Below are positions 1 through 7,558 of a stretch of DNA of 16,901 bases, one piece after another; position 1 is the first letter of the stretch; each line of letters begins with the position of its first letter. Position numbers and translations under genes: made by a program. The stretch is from assembly GCA_963660485.1 (NCBI GenBank), contig CAVKYH010000035.1, positions 1 through 16,901 of the forward strand, in the 5' to 3' direction. This stretch comes from UBA6398 sp963660485 (GTDB lineage Bacteria > Bacteroidota > Bacteroidia > Bacteroidales > Bacteroidaceae). The notes beneath the pieces are model-generated. The model was not told where the DNA came from, did not search any database, and was given only the letters and a program-made list of their open reading frames with translations.

Positions 1-50
1 GCATCTGCCTTACAAGCAGAGGGTCGGCGGTTCGAATCCGTCAACGCCCA
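1..50 (+). tRNA. tRNA-Val(UAC), 3' part, cut by window start
   Basis: The anticodon stem TCTGC/GCAGA encloses the loop CTTACAA, giving anticodon UAC (valine). The T arm GGCGG-TTCGAAT-CCGTC follows, with one G-U pair, then the acceptor 3' strand AACGCCC and discriminator A at 50. CCA is not encoded. The D arm and 5' acceptor strand lie before the window. Identity rests on the anticodon and on good arm pairing. Confidence 0.9.
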
Positions 51-58
51 CAAACGAC

Positions 59-91
59 AAAGACTGCAATCCACAAGGTTGCAGTCTTTTT
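59..91 (+). terminator. intrinsic terminator after tRNA-Val
   Basis: An 11-bp perfect stem (AAAGACTGCAA at 59-69, TTGCAGTCTTT at 79-89) with a 9-nt loop runs into a T tract and starts 9 bases after the tRNA end. It probably ends the tRNA transcript. Confidence 0.85.
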
Positions 92-247
92 GTTATGCCA
101 TATTTTCGCGCGCTTTCGCAACATGGTGTTTGCATAGCGGCAAACCGTGAAAACGGAATGCGGCTTTTTTGAGAGGATAACGCCCCGCGCCGCGAAAACA
201 AGGCGAATGTTTTGAAACGGAGCGGCACACGGCTCTACGGATTTAGT

Positions 248-255
248 TAACTTTG
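248..255 (+). promoter_or_regulatory. putative Bacteroidota -7 box for the antiporter gene
   Basis: TAACTTTG fits the Bacteroidota primary sigma factor -7 box TAnnTTTG and lies 24 bases before the start codon. A TTTG at 211-214 is too far upstream (33 bp instead of about 19) to be a normal -33 box, so only half of the promoter is supported. Confidence 0.5.
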
Positions 256-279
256 CAAATATTGAAAATGTAGAGAACG

Positions 280-2535
280 ATGGAAACGCTCCCCAAAATA
301 ATTTACGACCTTGCCCTTATACTGATGCTTGCCGGCGCAGTAACGCTAATATTCAAACGGCTGAAACAACCCCTTGTGCTCGGATACATAGTGGCGGGAT
401 TTCTTGCCGGGCCCCACATGCCCTACACTCCGACGGTCAACGATTTGAGTTCGATTGAGACGTGGGCAAACATAGGCGTCGTTTTCCTGATGTTCACGCT
501 CGGCATAGAATTCAGCTTCAAGAAAATCATGAAAATGGGCAGTTCGCCGATAATTGCAGCCGTTACCATAATTTCGGCAATGAGCATGCTCGGTTCGTTG
601 TTGGGGCACGCTTTCGGGTGGAGCCGCATGGACAGCCTGTTTCTCGGCGGAATGCTCGCGATGAGCTCCACAACAATTATCTACAAGGCTTTCGACGATT
701 TAGGACTGCGCAGCCAGAAATTTGCATCAAACGTGCTTAGCGTCCTGGTGCTCGAAGATATCCTGGGAATACTTCTCATGGTGATTTTGTCCACTCTCGC
801 CGTGAGCAAAGACTTCGACGGAATGACGGTAGTGGACAGCCTTATGCGCCTGCTCTTTTATCTCGCGCTTTTGTTCCTTGTAGGGGTTTTCGTTGTGCCG
901 TTGATTTTGCGCAAGAACCGCAAATGGATCGGACGGGAAACGCTTTTGGTTGTAGCGGTAGGCTTTTGTTTTGCCATGGTAGTGCTTGCCGTGAAATTAG
1001 GATACAGCGCAGCATTCGGCGCATTCATGATGGGAAGCATCTTTGCCGAGACCGTTGAAGCGGAAACCATAGAAAAACTCGTCAATCCCGTAAAAGATTT
1101 GTTCGGCGCCGTATTTTTTGTATCCGTCGGCATGCTTGTCGACCCCGGAATACTGACACAGTATTGGCTACCTATACTTCTAATCACGCTAACAATACTT
1201 CTCGGACAATCTATCTTTGGTTCTTTTGGGTTTATTCTCTCAGGCCAATCGTTAAAAGGTGCGATGCAGAGCGGATTCAGTATGGCGCAAATCGGCGAAT
1301 TCGCATTTATAATAGCATCACTCGGCATGTCGTTACACGTGATAAGCAGTTTTATTTACCCCATAGTCGTTGCCGTTTCGGTAATAACCACTTTCCTCAC
1401 GCCTTACATGATTAAGTTTGCCCCGACAGCCTATGACAAGGTAAAGAGAATCGTTCCCGTAAAGCTCATGACGGTTCTCGACAAAAAGCCAACGCATCAA
1501 AAGACGGCGCAGTCGGGAAGCGCGTGGAAAAGACTGCTCACCGCTTTGGTAAAACAGATTGCCGCCTATTCTATAATCTGTATTGCGGTAATGGCAATAG
1601 CTCTCAGCTTTTTCCTGCCGTTTTTCCGCCACACCATGAGCCATTGGATTGGAAACGCAGTGTGCGCAATTCTTACAATAGCCCTTTTAGCGCCGTTTTT
1701 AAGGGCTATCGTGATGCGCAAGAACCATTCTGAGGAATACAAACAACTGTGGCGCGAGGGCGGAAAGAACCGTGTGTTGTTGCCGATGACCATTCTCGTG
1801 AGGTTTTTATGGGCAAGCGGAATGGTTTACTACGTTATAAATTACGTCTCGCCCTTTTCAAGTTTGCTCCACTATGCTTTGGCGATGGTTGTTGTGGCTC
1901 TAACGATGCGCTCAAAACGCATCAAACTTTACAGCATTGCCATAGAAAGGATTTTCTTCCAGAATCTTCATTCGCGCGATTTGCAGGCAGAGGTGCACGG
2001 CAAGGTAAAACCGCTTTATGCCAACCGGCTTCTTTCGCGCGAGATACATCTTGCCGAACTTGATGTGCCCGAGAGTACCACTTGGGCGGGAAAGTCGCTT
2101 GCCCAGCTCGATCTCAGCAGAAAATACGGCATTATGGTTTCGTCTATAATACGTGGCGGTATACGCCACAACATACCTACGGCAAACATGCAGGTATATC
2201 CGGGCGACCGCCTCGAAGTAATCGGAAACGACGACCAACTTAGAGTTTTCGCATCCAAGATGTCGGAGGCTGTGGAAACCGATGATTTCTTCCCCGAACA
2301 GCATGCCATGCAACTGAAATGTATATCTGTGAACGCGTCTTCGCCTCTTTGTGGTGTGAGCGTGCGCGACAGTGGTGTGCGCGACAAATACCGTTGCATG
2401 ATTGTGGGTTTCGAGGAGGGCAAGGAGGCTCTTGGTTTGCCCACTGCCTCACGCCGTTTCGGCGACGGCGATTTGGTGTGGCTTGTGGGTGAGAAAGATT
2501 CGCTCAAGAAGTTGATTCATGACTACGTAAGGTGA
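280..2535 (+). CDS. CPA2-family cation:proton antiporter with two C-terminal RCK_C (TrkA-C) domains
   Basis: This is probably an inner-membrane monovalent cation (K+ or Na+)/H+ antiporter of the Kef-like CPA2 group, 751 residues. Residues about 8-385 are a Na_H_Exchanger-type bundle of many hydrophobic helices, with typical CPA2 segments such as VLVLEDILGI and AAFGAFMMGSIFAE. A second hydrophobic block with about four to five helices covers roughly 413-545. Two cytosolic modules follow: RCK_C-like at about 587-663 (ending in the typical VYPGDRLEVIGNDDQL) and again at about 677-751 (GDGDLVWLVGEKDSL). No glycine-rich NAD-binding RCK_N domain is present, unlike KefB and KefC. The gene stands alone, 24 bases after a TAnnTTTG box, and ends at a shared terminator. 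Ion specificity cannot be read from sequence. Confidence 0.9.
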   Translation: METLPKIIYDLALILMLAGAVTLIFKRLKQPLVLGYIVAGFLAGPHMPYTPTVNDLSSIETWANIGVVFLMFTLGIEFSFKKIMKMGSSPIIAAVTIISAMSMLGSLLGHAFGWSRMDSLFLGGMLAMSSTTIIYKAFDDLGLRSQKFASNVLSVLVLEDILGILLMVILSTLAVSKDFDGMTVVDSLMRLLFYLALLFLVGVFVVPLILRKNRKWIGRETLLVVAVGFCFAMVVLAVKLGYSAAFGAFMMGSIFAETVEAETIEKLVNPVKDLFGAVFFVSVGMLVDPGILTQYWLPILLITLTILLGQSIFGSFGFILSGQSLKGAMQSGFSMAQIGEFAFIIASLGMSLHVISSFIYPIVVAVSVITTFLTPYMIKFAPTAYDKVKRIVPVKLMTVLDKKPTHQKTAQSGSAWKRLLTALVKQIAAYSIICIAVMAIALSFFLPFFRHTMSHWIGNAVCAILTIALLAPFLRAIVMRKNHSEEYKQLWREGGKNRVLLPMTILVRFLWASGMVYYVINYVSPFSSLLHYALAMVVVALTMRSKRIKLYSIAIERIFFQNLHSRDLQAEVHGKVKPLYANRLLSREIHLAELDVPESTTWAGKSLAQLDLSRKYGIMVSSIIRGGIRHNIPTANMQVYPGDRLEVIGNDDQLRVFASKMSEAVETDDFFPEQHAMQLKCISVNASSPLCGVSVRDSGVRDKYRCMIVGFEEGKEALGLPTASRRFGDGDLVWLVGEKDSLKKLIHDYVR

Positions 2536-2579
2536 TTTCATGCGTCCGGCGCTGGTTGCCGCGCTTATTGTAACGCACA

Positions 2580-2613
2580 AAAAATCCCGCGAGTTTCGGC
2601 TCGCGGGATTTTT
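2580..2613. terminator. bidirectional terminator between antiporter gene and tig
   Basis: A 14-bp perfect stem (2580-2593 with 2600-2613) around the loop TTTCGG has an A run on the left and a T run on the right. It can therefore end both converging transcripts, the antiporter gene on + and tig on -. Confidence 0.93.
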
Positions 2614-2636
2614 GTTCCCTATCGTATAAACGTGTA

Positions 2637-3992
2637 TTACTTTTCCTGGCTTTCCTTCACGAGTTTTTCAAAATCCTCGAGTGAAGTTTTCTTGTGGTCG
2701 AGGGTAACTTTTTCCTTGTATGCGGCGATAAGTTTTTCGCTGAGCACTTCGTAGAAAATTTCTTCAACCTGGTTGTTTTCCTTCAAGGACTTTTCTGCAT
2801 ACTGCTCTACGAGTTCATCGGGAAGTTGCATGCCGTATGCTGCAAACTGGCGGCGTGTGCGCACGCTTGCCATTTCGCGTATATCCTTGTCGTCAACTTT
2901 TATATCGGCTGCCACAGCGAGACGGTCGCGAACGAGCTGCCATTTCAGTTGTTCGGTAGCGCCTGCATAGTTGTCGTCGATATATTTGTCGTCTTTGTCG
3001 GGATTGTTCTCTTTCATGAGGCGTTTGAGCAGAGGTTCCGAGAATTCGAGTTCGCCGGCCTTCTTGAGTGCGTAAACGCGCAGGTCGTCAAAGAACTTGT
3101 AGTCGGAATTTCCGGTCTGTGCCTTGGTGTATTCCTCGGCGAGCTTGCTGCGGAATTCTTTCTCGTCCTTAACTGCATCTTTGCCGAACACGGAATCAAA
3201 GAACTCCTGATTCATCTCGGCTGGTTTGCGGCGGTTGATTTCAGAAATGGTGTAGGTGAAATTGCCTGCGTGGTTCTGAAGTTCCTCTTTCTTAATCTTG
3301 AGCATCGAAGCCGCCTGTGTTTCGTCGTTATAGAGAGTGGCGGGAGTGATGGTAACTACATCGTCTTTCTTTGTGCCGTCGAACAATTTCTTCTGGTCTT
3401 CGTTTTTGATGTATTCGGGTGAAATCAAAACGCCTTCCACTTTTAGAGGTTCTGCGCCCTCAGCCGGAGCCACTTCCACGAGATCGCCTTTCATGTAGTC
3501 GCCTTTTGCGTATTCGTCCACCTGTTCAAAAGTGCCGTGTGCCATGAGCATTTCGTTCACTCTCTCGTCAACGAATTTGTCGCTCACCTCTATGTCGTAG
3601 TAGGGCAGTTTGTCGCTGCTATCGAGAGCCACATTGATTTCGGGCTCAAGGGCAACGTCCATCACATACTCAAAATTGTCTGCTAACTTATAGTCCTGTT
3701 CTTTCTGTTCGCTGTTGGGGAGCACATGACCAAGCACATTGATTTTGTTCTCCTTGAAATAGTCGGAGATGCCCTTGTTCACAACCTTTGAAACCTCCTC
3801 AGCCTTTGCTTCGGGACCATAGAGTTTCTTAACGAGACCCATTGGAACGCAGCCGGGACGGAATCCCTTCATCTGCGCCTTGCGGCGAAATTCTTTAAGC
3901 GACTTTTCCAGTCCTTCGTTGTAGTCCTCGGGAGTTACGTTCACGGTAAGTTTTGCGCTTACCTTATCAATATTCTCGAATTTAATGTTCAT
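2637..3992 (-). CDS. tig: trigger factor, ribosome-associated chaperone
   Basis: Trigger factor binds near the ribosomal exit tunnel and shields nascent chains. The protein has 451 residues, usual for the family. The N-terminal ribosome-binding domain (about 1-145) carries the signature loop GFRPGCVP at 43-50, equivalent to the G-F-R-K loop of E. coli at the same residue numbers. The middle region (about 150-245) corresponds to the FKBP-like domain but is divergent, and I do not see a clear set of prolyl-isomerase active-site residues. The rest is helical and charged, as in the C-terminal chaperone domain. A good promoter lies about 105 bases upstream. In many bacteria tig is followed by clpP and clpX; here it is followed directly by a terminator and a converging gene. 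Confidence 0.95.
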   Translation of the reverse strand: MNIKFENIDKVSAKLTVNVTPEDYNEGLEKSLKEFRRKAQMKGFRPGCVPMGLVKKLYGPEAKAEEVSKVVNKGISDYFKENKINVLGHVLPNSEQKEQDYKLADNFEYVMDVALEPEINVALDSSDKLPYYDIEVSDKFVDERVNEMLMAHGTFEQVDEYAKGDYMKGDLVEVAPAEGAEPLKVEGVLISPEYIKNEDQKKLFDGTKKDDVVTITPATLYNDETQAASMLKIKKEELQNHAGNFTYTISEINRRKPAEMNQEFFDSVFGKDAVKDEKEFRSKLAEEYTKAQTGNSDYKFFDDLRVYALKKAGELEFSEPLLKRLMKENNPDKDDKYIDDNYAGATEQLKWQLVRDRLAVAADIKVDDKDIREMASVRTRRQFAAYGMQLPDELVEQYAEKSLKENNQVEEIFYEVLSEKLIAAYKEKVTLDHKKTSLEDFEKLVKESQEK

Positions 3993-4096
3993 TTTATGAT
4001 TGAAATTATATTATTCTCGTTTGTTCTGCGCTTTGTTTTTGGCGGTTCGGTATATAGTTACAGGTTTGCCGCAACATTCTCACGCCAAATTGCTTG

Positions 4097-4126
4097 CAAA
4101 ATTAGTGCTTTCCTTTCATTTACAAG
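4097..4126 (-). promoter_or_regulatory. promoter of tig
   Basis: On the minus strand, CTTG (4123-4126) is followed after 18 bp by TAATTTTG (4097-4104), a full match to the Bacteroidota -7 box TAnnTTTG with near-standard spacing to the -33 box. It implies a 5' leader of about 100 bases before the tig start. Confidence 0.72.
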
Positions 4127-4153
4127 CTATCATATAGCGAAAAAATGAATATT

Positions 4154-4188
4154 GCCGCTTCAAGGCGGCGGCAGATGCCTTGAATGGC
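4154..4188. repeat. imperfect hairpin between tig promoter and repeat copy 1
   Basis: TTCAAGGC (4159-4166) and GCCTTGAA (4177-4184) are perfect inverted repeats around a 10-base loop, extended by GCC and GGC outside. Read on the minus strand, a T run follows about ten bases after the hairpin, so it might be a distal uvrA terminator. It also contains AGATGCCTTG (4173-4182), the reverse complement of ten bases in the leader of repeat copy 2. Confidence 0.5.
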
Positions 4189-4254
4189 AAACAGTATGCT
4201 TTTGGCATTTCCTTTTCGGGGCGTTGAAAATACGGCATGCGCCCTCCGTTTTTA

Positions 4255-4340
4255 CTACATGGGATATCGCAAAAACTCCGACGCATCTAATTTAAATTAG
4301 ATGCGTCGGAATTTAAATTTGGTGGCCCGGAATTTTCACG
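4255..4340. repeat. modular palindromic intergenic repeat, copy 1
   Basis: The copy starts with the 23-nt leader shared by all copies (CTACA at 4255, TCGCAAAAACT at 4267-4277). Then come arm CCGACGCATCT (4278-4288), AATTTAAATT (4289-4298), arm AGATGCGTCGG (4299-4309), AATTTAAATT (4310-4319), arm TGGTGGCCCGG (4320-4330) and a decayed third spacer (4331-4340). The period is exactly 21 bp. Positions 4277-4310 form a perfect 34-bp palindrome. It lies downstream of uvrA. The third arm pairs with nothing here but is the exact complement of the first arm of copy 3. Confidence 0.85.
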
Positions 4341-4443
4341 ACATCAGAGATAATTTTTCCAATATCGCAAAACTCATAAAAACAGAGCGTTACACACACT
4401 TAGGCAACAAGCCCGTTTTGGGCATTAAAGCGCTGGAAAAATT

Positions 4444-7239
4444 CTACAATTTGTCGCGCAGGAATTTTGCCGTATAGCTTTCCTTGCATTTGCACACCTG
4501 CTCCGGAGTGCCCTGCACAATGATTTTACCACCTCCGCGTCCGCCCTCCGGACCAAGGTCTATAATATAATCGGCACTCTTTATGATTTCCATGTTGTGC
4601 TCTATCACGATTATGGAATGCCCTTTGGCGATTAGCGAATTGAATGCCGCAATCAGTTTCTTGGTATCATGGAAGTGCAGTCCCGTAGTAGGTTCGTCGA
4701 ATATGAATAGCGTTGGTTTCGATTTGCCTATGCCGAGATAATATGCCAGTTTCACGCGTTGGTTTTCACCGCCCGAAAGCGTCGACGACGACTGTCCGAG
4801 CTTTATGTAGCCAAGCCCCACGTCCTGCAAGGGCTTCAAATTTTGCGCAATATGGTTTTCGCCGTGCTCTTCAAAGAACTCGACCGCCTGGTTCACCGTC
4901 ATTTCCAAAATATCATAGATATTCTTCCCCTCAAACTTCACATCAAGGATATCTTTCTTGAACCGTTTGCCATGACATTCGTCGCAGGTAAGCACAAGGT
5001 CGGCCATAAATTGCATTTCCACCTTTATAGTTCCCTCGCCCTTGCATGTCTCGCAGCGTCCGCCCTCGGTGTTGAACGAGAAATACGCCGCCGTATATCC
5101 CATTTGCACCGCCAGCGGCTGCGCAGCCATTAGCCGGCGAATTTCGTCGTACGCCTTTATATATGTAACGGGATTCGAACGCGACGATTTGCCTATCGGT
5201 TCCTGATTCACGAACTCCACGCCCGAAATCTGTGCCACATCGCCGCCCAAAGACGAGAACTCGCCCGGACGATCGCAAACCTCGTCGAAATGACGTTTGA
5301 GCCCGCGGTAAAGAATGTCGCGCACAAGCGTGGACTTTCCCGACCCGCTCACTCCGGTAACGGCACAAAGAATATTGAGAGGAAACCTCACGTCGATGTT
5401 CTTGAGATTGTTTTCGCGCGCGCCCTTTATCTCGATAAAATTGTTCCAAGCCCGTCGCGACGAAGGCACTTCCACTTTCTCCTCGCCCAGCAAATAGCGC
5501 AAAGTATAACTGTTTGTGCCCTTCTCGAGATGCTTCATGTCGCCGGCATATACTATCTCGCCGCCATGACGTCCCGCCTCGGGCCCCACATCTATGATAT
5601 AATCCGCCTCGCGCATGATTTCCTCGTCGTGTTCTACCACCACCACAGTATTTCCGAGCCTTTGAAGTTGGCGCAAAACCTTTATCAGACGATCGGTGTC
5701 GCGGCTGTGCAGTCCGATGCTCGGTTCGTCAAGAATATAAAGCGCCCCCACGAGATTGCTTCCCAGAGATGTTGCGAGACTTATGCGTTGGCTTTCGCCG
5801 CCCGACAGTGTTTTGCTCGCACGATTTAGGGTAAGATAGCCCAGCCCCACGTTCACAAGATAATCCAGACGGCTATTGATTTCGCGCAGAAGGCGTGCCG
5901 CGATTTTTTGGTCGGTTTCCGTGAGTGTGATATTGAGGAAAAACTTGCGCAGGTCGTCAATCGGCATCGCCACAAGCTCTGTGATGTCGCGCCCGGCTAT
6001 TTTCACGTATTTTGCCTCGGGTTTCAGGCGTGTGCCGCCGCATGTCGGACAAACGGTTCGCCCTCTGTATCGCGACGACATCACTCTGTATTGAATTTTA
6101 TACTTGTTTGCTTCGACCATCTTGAAGAATGCGTCGATGCTCACCTGTTCGTTTTCGGGCAAGGTGCGTTCCGTTGCGCTGCCATGCCATAGTATGTCTT
6201 TTTCTTTCTGGTTGAGTTCGAAATAGGGCTTGAATATGGGGAATTTGTTGCGCTTGGCGCGGCGGCAGAACTCGTCTTTCCACATTCCCATCTTCTCTCC
6301 GCGCCAACAAACCACCGCGCCGTCGTAAACACTCTTCGACTTGTCGGGAACCACAAGGTTCTCGTCTATTCCGAGAGTCATTCCTATTCCCCCGCATTCG
6401 GGACACGCGCCCACGGGAGAGTTGAAGGAAAACATATTGTCGTCCGGTTCTTGAAATGTAATGCCGTCGGCTTCAAAACGAACGGAGAAATGATTGATGA
6501 GCCTTGACGGATAAAAGCGCAGCAGGCATTCCCCGTCGCCTTCAAAGAATGCCGTTTCCACGGAATCGGTGAGTCGCGACACGGCTTCCTTGGTATTGCT
6601 CACGCTCAGGCGGTCAATCACGGTGAACAGGCTTGCCGCGTCGGCGGTGTCGGCTTCGGGCGAATTGGCAAACTCTTCCGCGCTCACCACCTTGCCGTCC
6701 ACGTCGATTCGCGACAGACCTTGCTGCACGTTTATCAGCAGTTGTTCCTTCAATGTCCTTCCGCCGCGCACCTTGAGCGGAGCTATCACGGTGAACTTGG
6801 TACCTTCGGCATACTGCAACGCACATTCCACAACTGTGGCGGGCGTGTCGTGCTGCACTTCAAGCCCGCTGACGGGCGAATATGTCTTGCCGATGCGCGC
6901 AAACAGCAGGCGGAGATAATCGTATATCTCGGTGGACGTGCCAACTGTGGAGCGGGGATTTCTCTGTGCCACATGCTGCTGAATGGCTACGGCAGGGGGC
7001 AAACCGTCTATGAAATCGCAGTCGGGCTTGGCCATACGCCCGAGAAACTGACGGGCATAAGATGAAAGGCTCTCCACATAGCGCCTTTGACCTTCGGCAT
7101 AAAGCGTATCGAAAGCCAGGGAGGATTTTCCCGACCCCGAAAGCCCCGTGATTACCACGAGTTTGTTGCGCGGGATATCCACCGTGATGTTTTTAAGATT
7201 GTTTACCCTTACGCCTGCGGCGTGAATGAACTGCTCCAT
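4444..7239 (-). CDS. uvrA: excinuclease ABC subunit A
   Basis: UvrA is the damage-recognition ATPase of nucleotide excision repair, acting as a dimer with UvrB. The protein has 931 residues from the chosen start, close to the family's roughly 940. Two ABC modules are clear: Walker A GLSGSGKSS (32-40) with signature LSGGESQR (about 478-485), and Walker A GVSGSGKST (about 627-635) with signature LSGGENQR (about 818-825) followed by FIFDEPTTGLH. A four-cysteine zinc module is complete at about 728-752 (CETC...CDEC), and CPTCGGTRL lies near 394. The first classical zinc finger is reduced to one CxxC (CPECGG, about 278). The start MEQFIHAAG was preferred over an upstream ATG at 7275 because UvrA proteins begin close to this motif. 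It stands alone and is flanked on both sides by copies of the palindromic repeat. Confidence 0.96.
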   Translation of the reverse strand: MEQFIHAAGVRVNNLKNITVDIPRNKLVVITGLSGSGKSSLAFDTLYAEGQRRYVESLSSYARQFLGRMAKPDCDFIDGLPPAVAIQQHVAQRNPRSTVGTSTEIYDYLRLLFARIGKTYSPVSGLEVQHDTPATVVECALQYAEGTKFTVIAPLKVRGGRTLKEQLLINVQQGLSRIDVDGKVVSAEEFANSPEADTADAASLFTVIDRLSVSNTKEAVSRLTDSVETAFFEGDGECLLRFYPSRLINHFSVRFEADGITFQEPDDNMFSFNSPVGACPECGGIGMTLGIDENLVVPDKSKSVYDGAVVCWRGEKMGMWKDEFCRRAKRNKFPIFKPYFELNQKEKDILWHGSATERTLPENEQVSIDAFFKMVEANKYKIQYRVMSSRYRGRTVCPTCGGTRLKPEAKYVKIAGRDITELVAMPIDDLRKFFLNITLTETDQKIAARLLREINSRLDYLVNVGLGYLTLNRASKTLSGGESQRISLATSLGSNLVGALYILDEPSIGLHSRDTDRLIKVLRQLQRLGNTVVVVEHDEEIMREADYIIDVGPEAGRHGGEIVYAGDMKHLEKGTNSYTLRYLLGEEKVEVPSSRRAWNNFIEIKGARENNLKNIDVRFPLNILCAVTGVSGSGKSTLVRDILYRGLKRHFDEVCDRPGEFSSLGGDVAQISGVEFVNQEPIGKSSRSNPVTYIKAYDEIRRLMAAQPLAVQMGYTAAYFSFNTEGGRCETCKGEGTIKVEMQFMADLVLTCDECHGKRFKKDILDVKFEGKNIYDILEMTVNQAVEFFEEHGENHIAQNLKPLQDVGLGYIKLGQSSSTLSGGENQRVKLAYYLGIGKSKPTLFIFDEPTTGLHFHDTKKLIAAFNSLIAKGHSIIVIEHNMEIIKSADYIIDLGPEGGRGGGKIIVQGTPEQVCKCKESYTAKFLRDKL

Positions 7240-7307
7240 AATCGTTGGTCTTTCAATTATATTGCGCCTGCGCACGAATGCTTTGCAAGTGGCGCAAAAA
7301 CGAACTA

Positions 7308-7315
7308 CAAAAATA
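7308..7315 (-). promoter_or_regulatory. putative -7 box for uvrA
   Basis: Read on the minus strand it is TATTTTTG, matching TAnnTTTG, about 70 bases before the chosen uvrA start. No clear -33 TTTG is seen at the usual distance, so support is partial. Confidence 0.45.
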
Positions 7316-7425
7316 ATTCTTTTCTGCCTATCCGTGCAGCTATCCGCGGCTTATTTCCCCCAAATGTCCCGTCTTTTTCAAAAAGCATGCGCTTATTTTT
7401 TACAGGCTATTCGATGCCGGAAAAA

Positions 7426-7522
7426 CTACAAGGCATCTCGCAAAAACTCCGGGCCATGTAATTTAAATTAGATGGCCCGGAATTTAAATTAGGTCTGACC
7501 TCGTAAAAGCCATATCCCATGT
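7426..7522. repeat. modular palindromic intergenic repeat, copy 2
   Basis: Leader CTACA (7426) to TCGCAAAAACT (7438-7448), then arm CCGGGCCATGT (7449-7459), AATTTAAATT (7460-7469), arm AGATGGCCCGG (7470-7480), AATTTAAATT (7481-7490) and an arm that is itself a palindrome, AGGTCTGACCT (7491-7501). Positions 7448-7481 form a 34-bp palindrome with one mismatched pair. The tail ends in ATATCCCATGT (7512-7522), the exact reverse complement of the leader word of copy 1 (4257-4267). It lies just after the S9 peptidase stop and before the uvrA promoter. Confidence 0.83.
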
Positions 7523-7558
7523 CTTTTTTCAAAGATTTATTTTTGATTGAAAAACAAG

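Larger units (their letters stand above)
3993..4443. other. 451-bp gene-free region between tig and uvrA
   Basis: No credible coding sequence is present. It holds the tig promoter (4097-4126), an imperfect hairpin (4154-4188), one copy of the modular palindromic repeat (4255-4340) and a degenerate echo of that repeat's leader at 4362-4375 (ATATCGCAAAACTC). A weak GCCC/GGGC hairpin near 4408-4424, just after the uvrA stop, lacks a convincing T tract. Confidence 0.7.
7240..7558. other. 319-bp gene-free region between uvrA and the S9 peptidase gene
   Basis: It holds a -7 box for uvrA (7308-7315) and repeat copy 2 (7426-7522). A 5-bp A/T hairpin near 7540-7554 (TTTTT-GATTG-AAAAA) is too weak to call a terminator. 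No coding sequence is supported. Confidence 0.7.

Noticed and set aside
132..170. Second terminator-like fold with a CCGT-GAAA-ACGG hairpin and a T run
   Set aside because: The inner stem is only 4 bp and the outer stem is broken by long unpaired stretches; the strong terminator at 59-91 already serves the tRNA.
10..228. Minus-strand 72-codon frame ending in GVDGFEPPTLCL
   Set aside because: Its end is the antisense of the tRNA-Val gene; this peptide is a known false product of tRNA antisense translation.
2694..3422. 242-codon + strand frame opposite tig
   Set aside because: It lies wholly antisense to a well-supported gene and its Phe/Val/Cys-rich composition is that of a shadow frame.
4444..7558. 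uvrA as cargo of a composite transposon bounded by repeat copies 1 and 2
   Set aside because: There is no transposase, no target-site duplication that I can see, uvrA is a housekeeping gene, and a third copy occurs beside ddh; the word pattern is reported as an observation only.
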